64,000 bases of DNA, from contig NC_019682.1 of the NCBI RefSeq assembly GCF_000316575.1, positions 2,354,001-2,418,000 of the forward strand, read 5' to 3'. A program made the translations under genes and the position numbers. Under the pieces are notes generated by a model. The model searched no databases, was not told the DNA's origin, and worked only from the letters and a program-made list of their open reading frames with translations. Shown here piece after piece: positions 35,473-47,200 of the stretch; within the stretch, counting starts at the first letter, position 1, and every line of letters starts with the position of its first letter. Origin of the DNA: Calothrix sp. PCC 7507. GTDB lineage: Bacteria > Cyanobacteriota > Cyanobacteriia > Cyanobacteriales > Nostocaceae.

Positions 35473-36543
35473 ATGGTATGGACTCCCCTACATGCAAAAA
35501 TCCATCGCACGATCCGATCGCGTCAATTATTTGAGCGCAATCAGCGGCTACTAGTCGCCGTTTCTGGTGGGCAGGATTCTCTGTGCTTAATTAAATTACT
35601 TTTAGATTTACAATCAAAATGGGGATGGTATGTGGCTATTGCCCATTGCGATCATCGCTGGCGTTCTGACTCTCAAGCAAATGCCCAGCATGTAGAAAAC
35701 TTAGCTAAAATTTGGGGAATCAATTTTTATTTAGAGATAGCTAATCAGCCTGTAAATAGCGAAGCATCTGCACGAAATTGGCGTTATCAAGCATTAAGTG
35801 CGATCTCCAAAACACATAACTATCAATATATTGTCACAGGACACACAGCCAGCGATCGCGCCGAAACCCTGATTTATAACTTAATTCGCGGTACTGGCGC
35901 TGACGGTTTGCAAGCGCTGACTTGGGAACGTCCACTAACAACAGGCATGATGTTAGTGCGTCCACTTTTAGAAGTTACTCGTACAGAAACAGCGCAATTT
36001 TGTCAAGAATTTCAACTGCCAATTTGGGAAGATTCTACCAATCAAGACTTAAAATATGCCCGCAACCGCATCCGCCAAGAGTTATTACCTTATTTGCAAG
36101 CAAATTTTAACCCCAAAGTGGAATCAGCCTTAGCCCAAACAGCAGAACTCTTGCAAGCAGAGGTGGAATATTTAGAGCAAGCAGCCGAAAAGTTACGAGA
36201 AGAAGCGACAGAGATGACTTGGACTTCGACTTCGCTCAGTCCACGGAGAGAAGTTTCTCCCCCCTGCTCCCATTCGGCTACGCTCACGGCAAGCCTGCCC
36301 CCTGCCCCCCTGCCCCTTCCCTTGCGGCTAAATCGGCGGGTATTGCAGAAAGCAGCACTAGCCTTACAACGTCGGGTGATGCGTCAAGTATTACAACAAA
36401 TATTGCCTGATGCTCCCAGTTTTGAACATATCGAGAAATTAACGGCTTTAATCAAAGCACCAAACCGATCGCAAACCGATCCATTTCCTGGTGGGGCGAT
36501 CGCTCAAGTAGAAGGTGATTGGATTTATCTAAAACAGTTATGA
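35473..36543 (+). CDS. tilS: tRNA(Ile)-lysidine synthetase TilS
   Basis: A 356-residue enzyme that adds lysine to C34 of tRNA-Ile(CAU) so that it reads AUA. The PP-loop SGGQDS is at 31-36. HCDHRWRSDS, GHTASDRAETLIYNLIRGTGADGLQAL and NRIRQELLPYL are typical. Residues about 249-290 (WTSTSLSPRREVSPP... to LPLPL) look foreign: rich in Ser/Pro, low in helix formers, and encoded by DNA related to intergenic repeats. Outside this the C-terminal substrate domain continues normally, so the protein may still work. Confidence 0.93.
   Translation: MVWTPLHAKIHRTIRSRQLFERNQRLLVAVSGGQDSLCLIKLLLDLQSKWGWYVAIAHCDHRWRSDSQANAQHVENLAKIWGINFYLEIANQPVNSEASARNWRYQALSAISKTHNYQYIVTGHTASDRAETLIYNLIRGTGADGLQALTWERPLTTGMMLVRPLLEVTRTETAQFCQEFQLPIWEDSTNQDLKYARNRIRQELLPYLQANFNPKVESALAQTAELLQAEVEYLEQAAEKLREEATEMTWTSTSLSPRREVSPPCSHSATLTASLPPAPLPLPLRLNRRVLQKAALALQRRVMRQVLQQILPDAPSFEHIEKLTALIKAPNRSQTDPFPGGAIAQVEGDWIYLKQL
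36228..36335. repeat. Dispersed repeat inserted in frame in tilS
   Basis: CTTCGACTTCGCTCAGTCCA, then CCCATTCGGCTACGCTCACG within 36264-36298, then C-rich CCCCTGCC units. The second part is the reverse complement of 33785-33822, with one mismatch over about 35 bases. The first resembles the inverse of 12470-12490. Confidence 0.82.
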
Positions 36544-36611
36544 GTACTGAGTATTGAGTTATGAGTTTGATGCGTTAAACTCAGCACTCACTACTCAATA
36601 CTCAGCACTTT

Positions 36612-38366
36612 TCAAGAGGCTAACAATTGTGGCTGGGACATGAGACTAAGGAGAGTATGACGCATTTGGGCGATCGCCTGGAGTTGATAATCACCAGTTT
36701 CTTGAACCTGAGCCAAAGATTCAGTCATTCCTTGCAACTTTTCTCGCAGACTATCTAGTCCATCTTGAATTGGTCTGAGTGCTTCTTGATAAATATTAAC
36801 TCGACCCCAGCACTCAGCGGTTGCTGTTCGCAGGGATAGTAAATTATCCTCCATCGTTTTCAGTTCTTGACGTTTCTCTTCTAGTTCTTGAGTGTGATTG
36901 TGAATCATACCCTCGGCTAATTCAATACCAGAACGTATTTGCTCAATCTCACGTTCCAGCTTTTGTAATTCTTGTGACTGTTGTTGTCGCTGGGTTTCGC
37001 TTTGTAAAAGAATCGCACTCAAATCAATTTTGGGATCTGTTGGTACATCAGGAACAGCATGTCCTTGTCGCCGTAGCAGTACATTTTGGTGTTGCTTGAG
37101 TAACTTTTGGCGTTCTAATAAATTGCGGCGTTGTCCTACCAAAGTTTCGTTGAGCATTTGGTAGAGGTCTTTTTCATCTGCTAATTCTATTTCTACATTA
37201 ATGACATCTTGATCAGATGCTTGAGTTGCTTTACTTTGTAATTCGTCTATAGTTTGTTGCTTATACGTCAGTTCTTGTTCCTGATCGTGGACAAAGCTGG
37301 AGTCGATATCAAATTTCTCCTGCAAATCTTGCACTAGCTTTTGCAGTTCTTCTAGAGGCATATTTTCTAACGGTTGCACATCTATTTGCGGGCCGACATT
37401 ACCAGAAATTACCGCCAAGGCTTGAATCTGCTGATATAAATCTTCCTGACTTTGTAACTGTGCTTTAAGAATCTGTGCATACTCCTGCTTGCTGGCGAGA
37501 ACTGCAGTATTAACTTTTAACTCAGCTGCTTGTTGCGCCAGAGAATTTTGTGCCTGTTCCCATGCATTTAGGCGATCGCCTAAAGTTTGTCCTAGGCGAT
37601 TGACTTCCTCTTGCTGTTGTGCGGCTACAGTTTTTTGCTCCTCTAATTTTTCCCAATGTGGGTTCAGAGTAGCCTGCTGTTTTTCCACAAATTCAAAAGC
37701 CACCTGGAGATTGTCCCGTAACGTTTCCGTAGGTGCAACGTGACTAGACAAGCGATCGAGTAACTCACTCAGCACTCGACTTTGTTCCTCATCCAAAACC
37801 GTCCCCTGTTGGCAATCTGCCTTATGCTCCTCCAGACGACGCTGCTCACCCCGTAAATGCTCCCAAGCACCTTCTAGTTCCTGACGATTGCGCTCAATTT
37901 CTTGTTGCAAATTTTCAATCTCTGCACGGGATGTCTCAACTTCCTGTTGTTGTGCTTCCAGACGTTGAGAATCATCTTCCATTTGTTGCAGCTGTTCCAA
38001 TCTGGCTTCCATATCCATTTCACGGCGATTTAACTCTTGCGCCTGAAACGTCAAAGACTGCTTCCATTGGTCAATTTCATCTTCCTTGAGCTTAAATTTT
38101 TCCAACTGCCGAGAAAAATTCTGCAAAATATTGACTAGTGGGCGTCCAGCCTCTTGTATCCGCTGTACTTGACGATTCGGATTCAGTTCCACTAATACCA
38201 GTGCGCCATCATTTAATTTGCTTGCATCCTCAGCGCTAATCACCTCTTCCGACACAGTACTCCAATTCTGATCGGTTCGCTGACAAGCGAGTAGCTTCAG
38301 TTCTGTTTTGGCTCCACCACCGAGTAAGCCACCTTTCTGCTTTTGTACTTCTGCTAAATACAGCAC
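36612..38366 (-). CDS. hmpF: Pilus motility taxis protein HmpF
   Basis: A 584-residue protein, mostly coiled coil. The N-terminal 75 residues (MLYLAEVQKQKGGLLGGGAK onward) form the conserved HmpF head. Residues about 85-560 are heptad-rich with many Gln and Glu. In Nostoc punctiforme HmpF localises to cell poles with type IV pili and is needed for hormogonium motility. The start is GTG. It is transcribed away from hmpA-E, with 446 bp between the starts. Confidence 0.93.
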   Translation of the reverse strand: MLYLAEVQKQKGGLLGGGAKTELKLLACQRTDQNWSTVSEEVISAEDASKLNDGALVLVELNPNRQVQRIQEAGRPLVNILQNFSRQLEKFKLKEDEIDQWKQSLTFQAQELNRREMDMEARLEQLQQMEDDSQRLEAQQQEVETSRAEIENLQQEIERNRQELEGAWEHLRGEQRRLEEHKADCQQGTVLDEEQSRVLSELLDRLSSHVAPTETLRDNLQVAFEFVEKQQATLNPHWEKLEEQKTVAAQQQEEVNRLGQTLGDRLNAWEQAQNSLAQQAAELKVNTAVLASKQEYAQILKAQLQSQEDLYQQIQALAVISGNVGPQIDVQPLENMPLEELQKLVQDLQEKFDIDSSFVHDQEQELTYKQQTIDELQSKATQASDQDVINVEIELADEKDLYQMLNETLVGQRRNLLERQKLLKQHQNVLLRRQGHAVPDVPTDPKIDLSAILLQSETQRQQQSQELQKLEREIEQIRSGIELAEGMIHNHTQELEEKRQELKTMEDNLLSLRTATAECWGRVNIYQEALRPIQDGLDSLREKLQGMTESLAQVQETGDYQLQAIAQMRHTLLSLMSQPQLLAS

Positions 38367-38812
38367 ACCGTTAATCCTTGATTGTGTACTTGATATCTGT
38401 GTTTTAGGTTATACCTTAGATAATTCTTGTCTTCCTGTCTGATTTAACCGCAAGCAGGTAAAAAAAGACAGGCAAAACTATTTATAGACGTAGGATGCCA
38501 CGCCTGAATACATAATAGAAGCGACTGAACTGAGTCGCGTTTCTACATTTTGTGCTTATAGCAGCGATAACGACTACCGTGTGATCACTAGCATTGTCAA
38601 AGTGTATTACAAAAGTTTAAAGATGGGGCATGGGGCATCCCTTCGGCTGCGCTCAAGGCAAGTGGGCATTGGGCAAGGAACATGGGGAAGAAGCCTTGAC
38701 CCCTGACCCTTAACTCTTGACCATTTTTCCCCCTTAACCTAAATCTAGAAAAATTCATGGGCAAAATGAACAGAGAACATCAACAGGATAACAAGGAGCT
38801 ATTTTTACCTAA
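38367..38812. other. Divergent promoter region of hmpF and hmpA
   Basis: No gene is seen. It holds short GGGGCATGGGGCAT and CTTGACCC repeats and a CTTCGGCTGCGCTCAAGGCAAG dispersed repeat near 38640. Regulatory sites for both hmp transcripts must be here or in the genes, but no motif can be named with confidence. Confidence 0.5.
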
Positions 38813-40003
38813 ATGCAGGGAAATTTAAATGAAATTGATATTCGTAGCATCCTGCAATTGATTGAGTTGGGACAGCGGACTGGACAACTGTTGGTGAGAG
38901 CCGATAACTTTCACAGTAGCAACAAGCTTAGTGGCGATGAGATGATTCGCCCTCAGCATTTCCATAACTGCAAGCAACAGTCTTGGTTCGTCTTTTTCCT
39001 CAACGGTCAAATTATCTATTGCCAAGAAGGTGATAGTAGTTTGTCTGAGATTAACGACTACCTACGCCATTACCGAGTCGAGATGCGATTTGAAGATATG
39101 CAACTCGCCTCCCTAGGGTCACTAAATGCAGCAGAGTATGGCTATATCTGGGCACTTTTAGAACGGAATATTATCAATCCGAAAGTAGCTCGTAATATCA
39201 TCCACGGTTTGGTGCATGAAACACTGTTTGATCTACTGAGCTTACATGAAGGTAGCTTCATTTTCCATCAGAGTTCCGCACTTACCCCGCAATTAACCAC
39301 TTTGGAGATTGCGCCCTTAGTAGCTAAAATTGCCAAGCAACTGCAAGAGTGGAAACAGCTATATCCACACATTCAATCTCCTGATCAATTGCCGATGTTG
39401 GCTGATACAGTTCAGCTAAACTCTTCACTACCACCCGAAACAGTGAATAAGTTAAAACATTGGGCAGATGGTAAAACATCCTTGCGTCAACTAGCTCGCT
39501 ACCTCAACCGAGACATTTTGACAGTTGCCAAGGCAATATATCCATACGTGCAACAGGGTTGGCTGCAACTTGTATATTCCAGTACAACTAATTTGACTAA
39601 ATCTCCACAGAACTTGATAGTGGAGGAGAATTACAGAGCGCGGATAGTGTGTATTGACGATACGACAACTATCGGTGAGACTGTAGAGTCTATATTGAGG
39701 CCTCAAGGATATGAAGCGATCGCTTTAACAAATCCCTTAGAAGCACTAAGTCTCGTTTTTCAACTCAAGCCCGATCTAATTTTATGTGACATTACCATGC
39801 CGGAATTGGACGGGTATGAAGTTTGCGCCATGCTACGACATGCAACAGCTTTTAGACTTGTGCCAATTATTATGCTTACTGGCAAAGACCAATTTATTGA
39901 TCGCGTCAGAGCTAGGATGGTCGGGGCGACAGATTATTTAACAAAACCATTTGGAGATACTGAGTTAATTATGCTTGTGGAAAAATATATCAAAAAGGCA
40001 TAG
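38813..40003 (+). CDS. hmpA: PatA-type response regulator HmpA
   Basis: A 396-residue regulator. The N-terminal PATAN/DUF4388 domain (MQGNLNEIDIRSILQLIELGQRTG..., about 1-170) is followed by a helical middle part and a C-terminal receiver domain (about 278-394). The latter has Asp326 in LCDITMPELDG, Thr in MLTGKD and Lys in YLTKPF, so phosphorylation is possible. It is the first gene of the hmp chemotaxis operon, whose products set the direction of pilus-driven movement in hormogonia. AAGGAG lies about 15 bp upstream of the ATG. Confidence 0.92.
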   Translation: MQGNLNEIDIRSILQLIELGQRTGQLLVRADNFHSSNKLSGDEMIRPQHFHNCKQQSWFVFFLNGQIIYCQEGDSSLSEINDYLRHYRVEMRFEDMQLASLGSLNAAEYGYIWALLERNIINPKVARNIIHGLVHETLFDLLSLHEGSFIFHQSSALTPQLTTLEIAPLVAKIAKQLQEWKQLYPHIQSPDQLPMLADTVQLNSSLPPETVNKLKHWADGKTSLRQLARYLNRDILTVAKAIYPYVQQGWLQLVYSSTTNLTKSPQNLIVEENYRARIVCIDDTTTIGETVESILRPQGYEAIALTNPLEALSLVFQLKPDLILCDITMPELDGYEVCAMLRHATAFRLVPIIMLTGKDQFIDRVRARMVGATDYLTKPFGDTELIMLVEKYIKKA

Positions 40004-40015
40004 AACATCGGGATT

Positions 40016-40078
40016 CCTGACTCTTGACTCTTGACTCCTGACTCTTGACTCTTGACAAATGACTAATGACCAATGACA
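40016..40078. repeat. CTCTTGA/ATGACCA tandem repeats
   Basis: CTCTTGA units with variants, then ATGACCA-like units, in the hmpA-hmpB gap. Confidence 0.85.
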
Positions 40079-40258
40079 AATAACGAATGACACGCGAAGC
40101 GAGTAAAAAATGTTATCACAGAATCAGCCAACCCCAGTACGACGTTATTATCTAGTAAATTAGTGAAAGAATAGAATTAATTTATACACTAACTACTTGC
40201 GGGGAAATCAGGGAATGTTCCAAAGGGAACGTCTACATCAGGAGGTAGATAGGTATTT

Positions 40259-40624
40259 ATGAGTACAGTTCTGATTGTGGAAGACAGTATCGCTCAAAGG
40301 GAGATGATTACAGACCTCCTGAAGGCAAGTGGCTTAACTGTCACCCATGCCAGTGACGGAGTCGAAGCTTTGGAGGCCATTCAAATAGAACCTCCTGATC
40401 TAGTAGTCTTGGATATTGTCATGCCCCGGATGAACGGTTACGAAGTTTGCCGTCGGTTAAAATCCGATCCTAAAACTCAAAATGTCCCCGTAGTGATGTG
40501 TTCTTCTAAAGGTGAAGAATTTGATCGCTACTGGGGCATGAAGCAGGGTGCAGACGCTTACATAGCCAAACCGTTTCAACCAACCGAGTTGGTAGGAACA
40601 GTCAAACAACTACTGCGAGGATAA
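40259..40624 (+). CDS. hmpB: CheY-like response regulator HmpB
   Basis: A 121-residue single receiver domain with acidic pocket Glu8-Asp9, phospho-acceptor Asp52 in VVLDIVMP, Ser82/Ser83 at the switch position and Lys104 in YIAKPF. It would take phosphate from the CheA encoded at 44217 and pass the signal to the pilus motor. It lies 9 bp upstream of hmpC. Confidence 0.94.
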   Translation: MSTVLIVEDSIAQREMITDLLKASGLTVTHASDGVEALEAIQIEPPDLVVLDIVMPRMNGYEVCRRLKSDPKTQNVPVVMCSSKGEEFDRYWGMKQGADAYIAKPFQPTELVGTVKQLLRG

Positions 40625-40633
40625 GGATGGAAC

Positions 40634-41164
40634 ATGGTCAGCAAACCAAACTTTTTAAGTGGCAGTGGTCAAGATCACTTCCGTCCTGAATTACAAGTAG
40701 AAAGTCCTGAAGGTGAGTTACATTTGCGGTTTTACATTCCCTCGCATCAGGAGTTTGCACTACCTGCAACTGGGATTCGAGAGGTAATGGAACTAAGTCC
40801 TGATAGAATCACTCCGATTCCTAATGCTTCTCCTTTACTTTTGGGTACTCTAAATTTACGAGGTCGAGTAATTTGGGTGGCTGATTTGGGTCAATTTCTT
40901 GGAGAAGCAACCGCGTTAAACACAGATAGAGCAGAAATTCCCGTGATTGCGATTGAAGAGCAAGACACAATCGTGGGACTGGCGGTAGAGGAAATTGGTG
41001 GTATGGAATGGCTTGATGTCCAGCATCTAGTGCTACCAACTCATGTGCCGGATACTATGGTTCCATTTTTGCGCGGAGAGTGGCTATTAGACACTAAAAA
41101 AAATCAGTGTCTGCGACTGCTCGATCAAATGGCAATTTTGCGGAGTGCGAGGTGGGCAGGATGA
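40634..41164 (+). CDS. hmpC: CheW-like coupling protein HmpC
   Basis: A 176-residue CheW domain protein. [24 protein letters not shown] is the first subdomain, and [21 protein letters not shown] is the conserved N-L-R-G-x-V/I-x-x-x-D-L motif of CheW. It bridges the receptor HmpD and the kinase HmpE. It ends 16 bp before hmpD. Confidence 0.93.
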   Translation: MVSKPNFLSGSGQDHFRPELQVESPEGELHLRFYIPSHQEFALPATGIREVMELSPDRITPIPNASPLLLGTLNLRGRVIWVADLGQFLGEATALNTDRAEIPVIAIEEQDTIVGLAVEEIGGMEWLDVQHLVLPTHVPDTMVPFLRGEWLLDTKKNQCLRLLDQMAILRSARWAG

Positions 41165-41180
41165 AATTGGGAGGGAGGAA

Positions 41181-44111
41181 ATGGCAGCAAGTATAGATGA
41201 TTACCTCGAAATATATAAGCAGGCTTGTACAGCCTACGCGCAACAGAACTATGAAGTTGCCGCCACTTTAGTTGACCAGGTGGTGCAAAATTTACCGGAT
41301 GACCCTAACTCCCATCTGTTAAGGGGCCACATCTACTATGTTTTGCAGCAATATGTTGTCGCCAAGGACGAATATCAAAAAGTATTGTTGTTGTCTGACG
41401 ATTCAGAAATTATTGGTTTTGCTAATAATGGTCTGGAGAATATCAAACAATATCAGCCATTAGATGATAGCGAGCAAATATATTCCACAGGGACATCAGG
41501 TGATTTGCTATCTAATGAACCAGAATTAACAGATTTGGATGATAGTGGCAATTTTGATAGTAACAGCTTTAATTTGAACTCATTCGATGCGGAACAAGAA
41601 GCGATAAATCAAATAGAAAATTTATCATTAGGCAATCCGTTTGATATTCCATCAGACAGTATGGAATTTAACCAAAATTCAAATTCTTCAGCATCTATAA
41701 GCGATGATCCTTTTAATTTGAATCAGCAACAAAAGGAACAAGAATCAAAGTCTAATATTTGGGAAGAGCAAGGAGAATTAGAGTTGCCTGCTTTCTGGCA
41801 GGAAGATCCATCAGAAGGTAGCATTGACAATCCAGGGATAAATAGTAACTTCTTCGATGCTGATGTAAATACAGATAGCAAAAGTAATGATATTCCTATA
41901 AATCATAGTAATTCACCTTTTGATGAAGTTAATTTACCAACTAGTAATACCTGGGAAATACCTACCGAGTTCTTGATGGATGAAAATTCTCAAGAACCAA
42001 GTAGTGGTAACTTGGAATTGAACAAAAATGGACTGGGAAATAAAACCTTACTGACGAATAAAATGCCTCTCCAAGATGGGGCAATCGAAGCCGATAAATC
42101 AAAACACAAAAGTCAAGATAATTTTGCTCAAACTGCGTCAGAAAATTGGGTAAAGCCAATAGAAATACAAGATAATTTTCCAGAAGAGGATTCATCTGTT
42201 AATAGAAACTCTATCAAGGAAGAAAAGGCGATAAAACGGGGCGGAACGGGAATACCAAATAATTTAGAAGAGGATAACTTCGATTTTAAAGCATTTGAAT
42301 CTGCTTTTGGAGCAGAGGAATTTACCTCTGAGCCAGAAACAAACAGCGCATTAGGTGGAGGAAATTCTAAGAGTAATATCGAATTTTTAGATGACTTTGA
42401 TGAATTTGATGATTTAGGAAGTATTCCAGGGTTTGATGGGAATATTCCAGATTTTGATCTGACAGATGGGGAAGCGAGCTTTGGTGAAGTGGCAATGAAT
42501 TCTGCTGCACTAGAAACTGGTAGCAGATCCCGTGGTAAATTTGCAGAGTCTTCCTCAGATCATGAAAATAGCGATCGCGAAGATGAACTATTTTCAATCA
42601 CTGGTTCTCAAGAAGCAGTGCCAATCTTTGCCCAAACGGATGTCTCTAAGCTAGAACCCAACGTCAGCGTCGAGCAAGGTTGGTTAGCTCCCCTAGAAAA
42701 TGCCCCCCTGGAAAAGAAACAATGGTTAATCGCAGGTAGTGTGGGCATTGTCTCAGCCCTGGTTGTAGCCACCGTCAGTTTCGCAGCTACCACATTTTCG
42801 CCACCCCAACAACGGGAGTCTGTGCGGAACACAGGTTGGGCAATGTCACTCGCCGCCGGCATTGCGGGTTTTGCGACTGCAGGCTTTATGGGCAGTCTCA
42901 CCCTCAAGCAAATTCGCCGCACCACCCAGGATCTGCAAAATCAGTTTGATGCTGTCCGCCAAGGTAATCTCCATGTGGAAGCTACAGTCTATTCTGAAGA
43001 TGAATTAGGGCTTTTAGCTACTGGCTTTAACGAAATGGCGCGGGTAATTTTCACAACTACCAATGAAGCCCAACGCAAAGCCGATGAACAAGAGGAAGCT
43101 AAAGAAAACCTGCAACGCCAGGTGATTCGGTTGTTAGACGATGTGGAAGGTGCAGCTAGGGGAGATTTAACAGTCCAAGCGGAGGTGACAGCCGACGTGC
43201 TGGGAGCCGTTGCTGACGCTTTTAACCTGACAATTCAAAACCTGCGGGATATTGTGCAACAGGTAAAAGTGGCGGCGAAGGAAGTGACAAAGGGCGCTAC
43301 GAACTCCGAAACTTTTGCCAGAGCCTTATCTAGTGATGCTTTGCGACAAGCAGAAGAGTTAGCAGTCACCTTAAATTCTGTGCAGGTGATGACCGACTCA
43401 ATTCAGCGGGTAGCAGAAGCCGCACGGGAAGCGGAAACTGTAGCCCGTGATGCCAGCACGATCGCCCTCAAAGGTGGGGAAGCTGTGGAAAATACTGTGG
43501 CGGGGATTTTAGAAATCCGCGAGACTGTAGCAGAAACAACTCGCAAAGTCAAGCGACTAGCGGAATCTTCTCAAGAAATTTCTAAGATTGTAGCGTTGAT
43601 TTCCCAAATTGCCTCGAGAACCAACCTGTTAGCCCTCAATGCTAGTATTGAGGCGGCTAGGGCGGGAGAAGCAGGACGTGGGTTTGCGATCGTGGCGGAT
43701 GAAGTCCGCCAGCTAGCAGACAAATCAGCCAAATCTTTGAAAGAAATTGAACAAATTGTGATGCAAATTCAGAGTGAAACAGGCTCTGTAATGACCGCAA
43801 TGGAAGAAGGGACACAGCAGGTAATTAAAGGTACGAAATTGGCAGAAGAAGCCAAGCGATCGCTAGAAAATATTATTCAAGTAGCGAATCGCATTGATAT
43901 TTTGGTGCGCTCAATTACCTCCGATACTGTGGAACAAACGGAAACTTCCCGCGCCGTAGCTCACGTCATGCAATCCGTAGAACTGACAGCGCAAGAAACT
44001 TCCCAAGAAGCCCAGCGAGTCTCCGGTGCCCTCCAAAACTTGGTGGGTGTCTCCCGCGACTTGATAGCTTCCGTGGAACGCTTCCGAGTAGAAACCCTCG
44101 AATCTCGATAA
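41181..44111 (+). CDS. hmpD: Methyl-accepting chemotaxis protein HmpD
   Basis: A 976-residue receptor. An N-terminal TPR-like helical part (about 1-95) leads into a long acidic, Asn/Ser-rich disordered region with phenylalanine motifs ([22 protein letters not shown]). Then come two membrane helices (about 517-540 and 551-577), two HAMP-like domains ([10 protein letters not shown]..., then [12 protein letters not shown]...), and the coiled-coil signalling domain. Its tip, [20 protein letters not shown], is near residue 815. The ATG at 41181 has GGGAGG upstream. The large cytosolic N-terminus suggests internal sensing. Confidence 0.93.
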   Translation: MAASIDDYLEIYKQACTAYAQQNYEVAATLVDQVVQNLPDDPNSHLLRGHIYYVLQQYVVAKDEYQKVLLLSDDSEIIGFANNGLENIKQYQPLDDSEQIYSTGTSGDLLSNEPELTDLDDSGNFDSNSFNLNSFDAEQEAINQIENLSLGNPFDIPSDSMEFNQNSNSSASISDDPFNLNQQQKEQESKSNIWEEQGELELPAFWQEDPSEGSIDNPGINSNFFDADVNTDSKSNDIPINHSNSPFDEVNLPTSNTWEIPTEFLMDENSQEPSSGNLELNKNGLGNKTLLTNKMPLQDGAIEADKSKHKSQDNFAQTASENWVKPIEIQDNFPEEDSSVNRNSIKEEKAIKRGGTGIPNNLEEDNFDFKAFESAFGAEEFTSEPETNSALGGGNSKSNIEFLDDFDEFDDLGSIPGFDGNIPDFDLTDGEASFGEVAMNSAALETGSRSRGKFAESSSDHENSDREDELFSITGSQEAVPIFAQTDVSKLEPNVSVEQGWLAPLENAPLEKKQWLIAGSVGIVSALVVATVSFAATTFSPPQQRESVRNTGWAMSLAAGIAGFATAGFMGSLTLKQIRRTTQDLQNQFDAVRQGNLHVEATVYSEDELGLLATGFNEMARVIFTTTNEAQRKADEQEEAKENLQRQVIRLLDDVEGAARGDLTVQAEVTADVLGAVADAFNLTIQNLRDIVQQVKVAAKEVTKGATNSETFARALSSDALRQAEELAVTLNSVQVMTDSIQRVAEAAREAETVARDASTIALKGGEAVENTVAGILEIRETVAETTRKVKRLAESSQEISKIVALISQIASRTNLLALNASIEAARAGEAGRGFAIVADEVRQLADKSAKSLKEIEQIVMQIQSETGSVMTAMEEGTQQVIKGTKLAEEAKRSLENIIQVANRIDILVRSITSDTVEQTETSRAVAHVMQSVELTAQETSQEAQRVSGALQNLVGVSRDLIASVERFRVETLESR

Positions 44112-44134
44112 TTTAGTCAAAAGTCCAAAGTCCA

Positions 44135-44212
44135 AAGTTCAAATAATTGACCCTTGACCCTTGACCCTTGACTCTTGACGCCTGACCCTTGACCCTTGAC
44201 CCTTGACTAAAA
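44135..44212. repeat. CCCTTGA heptamer repeats
   Basis: About nine CCTTGAC-type units with a few variants fill the hmpD-hmpE gap. Confidence 0.88.
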
Positions 44213-44216
44213 AACT

Positions 44217-47200
44217 ATGCTGCCGGAACAACAACAGCGCATTTTGGGTTACTTTATTGAAGAAGCAAGAGATCACCTGAACACAATTGAGCAGGGGTTG
44301 CTGAATCTCGAAAGTACCCTGAACGACCCAGAAATGATCAACGAAGTCTTCCGGGCGGCTCACTCCATTAAAGGAGGAGCTGCGATGCTTGGTTTGAGTA
44401 GCATCCAGCATACATCTCATCGGTTGGAAGATCATTTTAAAGTCCTCAAAGAGAATCCAGTTCAGGTTGACCAAAAGCTAGAATCTCTGTTTCTCGGTGT
44501 ATCTGATACCCTGAAAGCGCTGTTGGAGAATTTGAGTGGTCCGTTTGGTTTGTCGGAAGAGACAGCTAATACTCTGATGTCAGAGACTGAACCAGTCTTT
44601 AAATGGTTGAATGAGCATCTCGAACTATTAGTGCAACAAGGTAACTCGGAAGTAGCATGTAATATTCCAGCCACAGAAATACACCCAGACTCTACAGAAA
44701 ATCATGGTACGATTACACAACTTTTTCTGGAACGGGATTTCTCAGGAGTGGAAGAAGAAGCCCCACAGGTTGCTGTGGAAACGGCTTCTTCTACAGTTAT
44801 AGAAGACAAGCAATCAAAAGCTAATTGGGGTGAGTTTCAAACCCAGGTATTACAAACCCTGCGGGAAATGTTGCAACTGTTTAAACAAAACACAACACCC
44901 GCAACTCGACAAAATCTTCAAGAATGCTGTCATCAGTTAATGCAACTCGGTGAAGTCTCGAATTTGCCGAATTGGTGTAATTTATGTCAAGGGACAGCAG
45001 ATGCGATCACTAATCCTGAAAATACATATCTCACTTTAGCCAAAATTGTCATTACAGAAATTAAACAAGCTCTGGAATTAGTCCTCCAAGGAATGGATTC
45101 TGAGATTGCAATTAGTCAACAACTAAAAGCACTTTTGGCAAGTCCAAAAGTTGATTCGTTAGACAGAACCTCTGATCTATCAGCAGAATCAAGCTTATTG
45201 ACTAACACTATTAAAACAACAGATAATTTTGTCACTGATGCTCAAAACACTATAGCGAGCCTATCGGAGCTATCACAACCGCTTAACCCAGATACAGATA
45301 TTCAAACAGCAAGGGAAAATACCGCTGAAACTTCTCTGTTTCTCAATTCCTTGTCTGACGATGAAAATGATACACCCATTTCCTATAGCAGTACTGACTC
45401 TAAGGGTCCAGTAGTCGGAATAGCTGAGTTAAATACTCTTGCTGATTTATTTGAAGGAGAGACTCCAGAGCTAGATGAAACTTGGCAACAAGAAGAAATA
45501 CTAGATATTAATCCTAACAATCAATTGGGCATCAATCTCGACAGCAACGATACTGATGATGCTGATAGCGATTTAGCTGATTTCCTATTATTTGATGAAG
45601 AAACAAATAGTGACGAGCAGCAAGCAAACACTGCGACAACAGCAGATTTAAATCTACTATTTGGAGACAACTTATTAGAACCAGAAAATCAAGAGAACGC
45701 AGAATCCCTGTCTTCTACAAGCGACCTGAGCAATATTTCAAATCTTAATATCAATCTAAATTCATCTAGTGACGAAATTTTACGAGAATTTTCGCAAGCT
45801 TCCCATGATACATGGCAGCCTCCTATAGAGATTCCCGCACAAGATGTCGTAGAAGATTTATTAGGATTGGAACTGCTAGATGAACCTCAACAACTGTCTT
45901 CTATAGAGATTCCCGCACAAGATGTCGTAGAAGATTTATTAGGATTGGAACTGCTAGATGAACCTCAACAACTGTCTATAGGGGAAATAAGTCAACCAGA
46001 AATTGATCCTGTTGCTAGTGTAGAACTATCCACCAACCAACAAAGCAGTTTTGATAACTTATTTTCAGAACCTGCCAATGTAAATCTGGAGGAGGAAATT
46101 ACTACTAATCAAGATGTAAAATTAAATCTTAATATTTCTCAACAAGAGAGCTTATCTTTAGACAATTTATTTGCTGAAATAGAAGAGAATACGTTACTAT
46201 CTACGGGCGAATCAGAGATAGGAGATTTATTTGGTACTCCATCGCCAAAAACAACGGATTTCTCTGATAATGTTGACGATCAGAACAACTTTTGGAACGA
46301 ACAATTTGCAGCGGAGCAACAGCAAGAATTATCCCTTATTGTTGAGCAGGATATAGCTAAAGAATTAGAGGAGAGTTTATTTACAGCCGCAGCGGCTAAT
46401 GACTTTTTTGGTGATAGTCAGCAACCAATATCCTCCCCAACACCGAGTTTAGATTTGGATGAGTTCGACGCCAATATCCCGCAGCTAGAACAATCACTCG
46501 ATTTGATATTTACATCAGATGACGAGGATGATTTATTTGCAGACTTAACACTCGATAACTCAATAATTCCTTCTGTTGTTAGTCATCATGAATCATCTGC
46601 AACTGCAGGACGGCTTCTACAGTCTGGAAACTCTTCTCAAAACCAGCCTCCAGAAACGTTGGATTTCCTCCCAGAATTTACCAATCAACCTACAGAAACA
46701 GATTCTCATCTAGAAATTGATTTGTTCAAGAGTATTGACGAAAATAGTGACCCGAATTCACAAGTCCTGTTTGAAGATATAGATATTGATAAATCAACTT
46801 ATATTCAACTGCATGATGTCTTAGCAACAGAAAATTCTCTTGATATCGGTGTTGGGGAAACTTTTAGTTCACAAGAATTACTAACTGAATCAGAAAGTTT
46901 AGATACTGAAATAGCGTCTACCTTAGAAAATCCTCAAGAATTAGATCTATTTGACGATTTATTGGTAAATGAAACGATAAATGTCAGTGTTGAAGAAACT
47001 TTTAGTATCCAAGAATTACCAACCAATACAGAAGTAACAGAAACAGTTATTGATGTCGCGGAAACAAATATTATTGACAGAGGTGAATTGTCTTTAGTTG
47101 ATGATTTATTAACAGATGAAAAATCTCATTTAGATGCAGTAAATCACCAAGAAGAGTTATTGACAAATATACGGATTAATGAGTTCGTAGACACGGCGAT

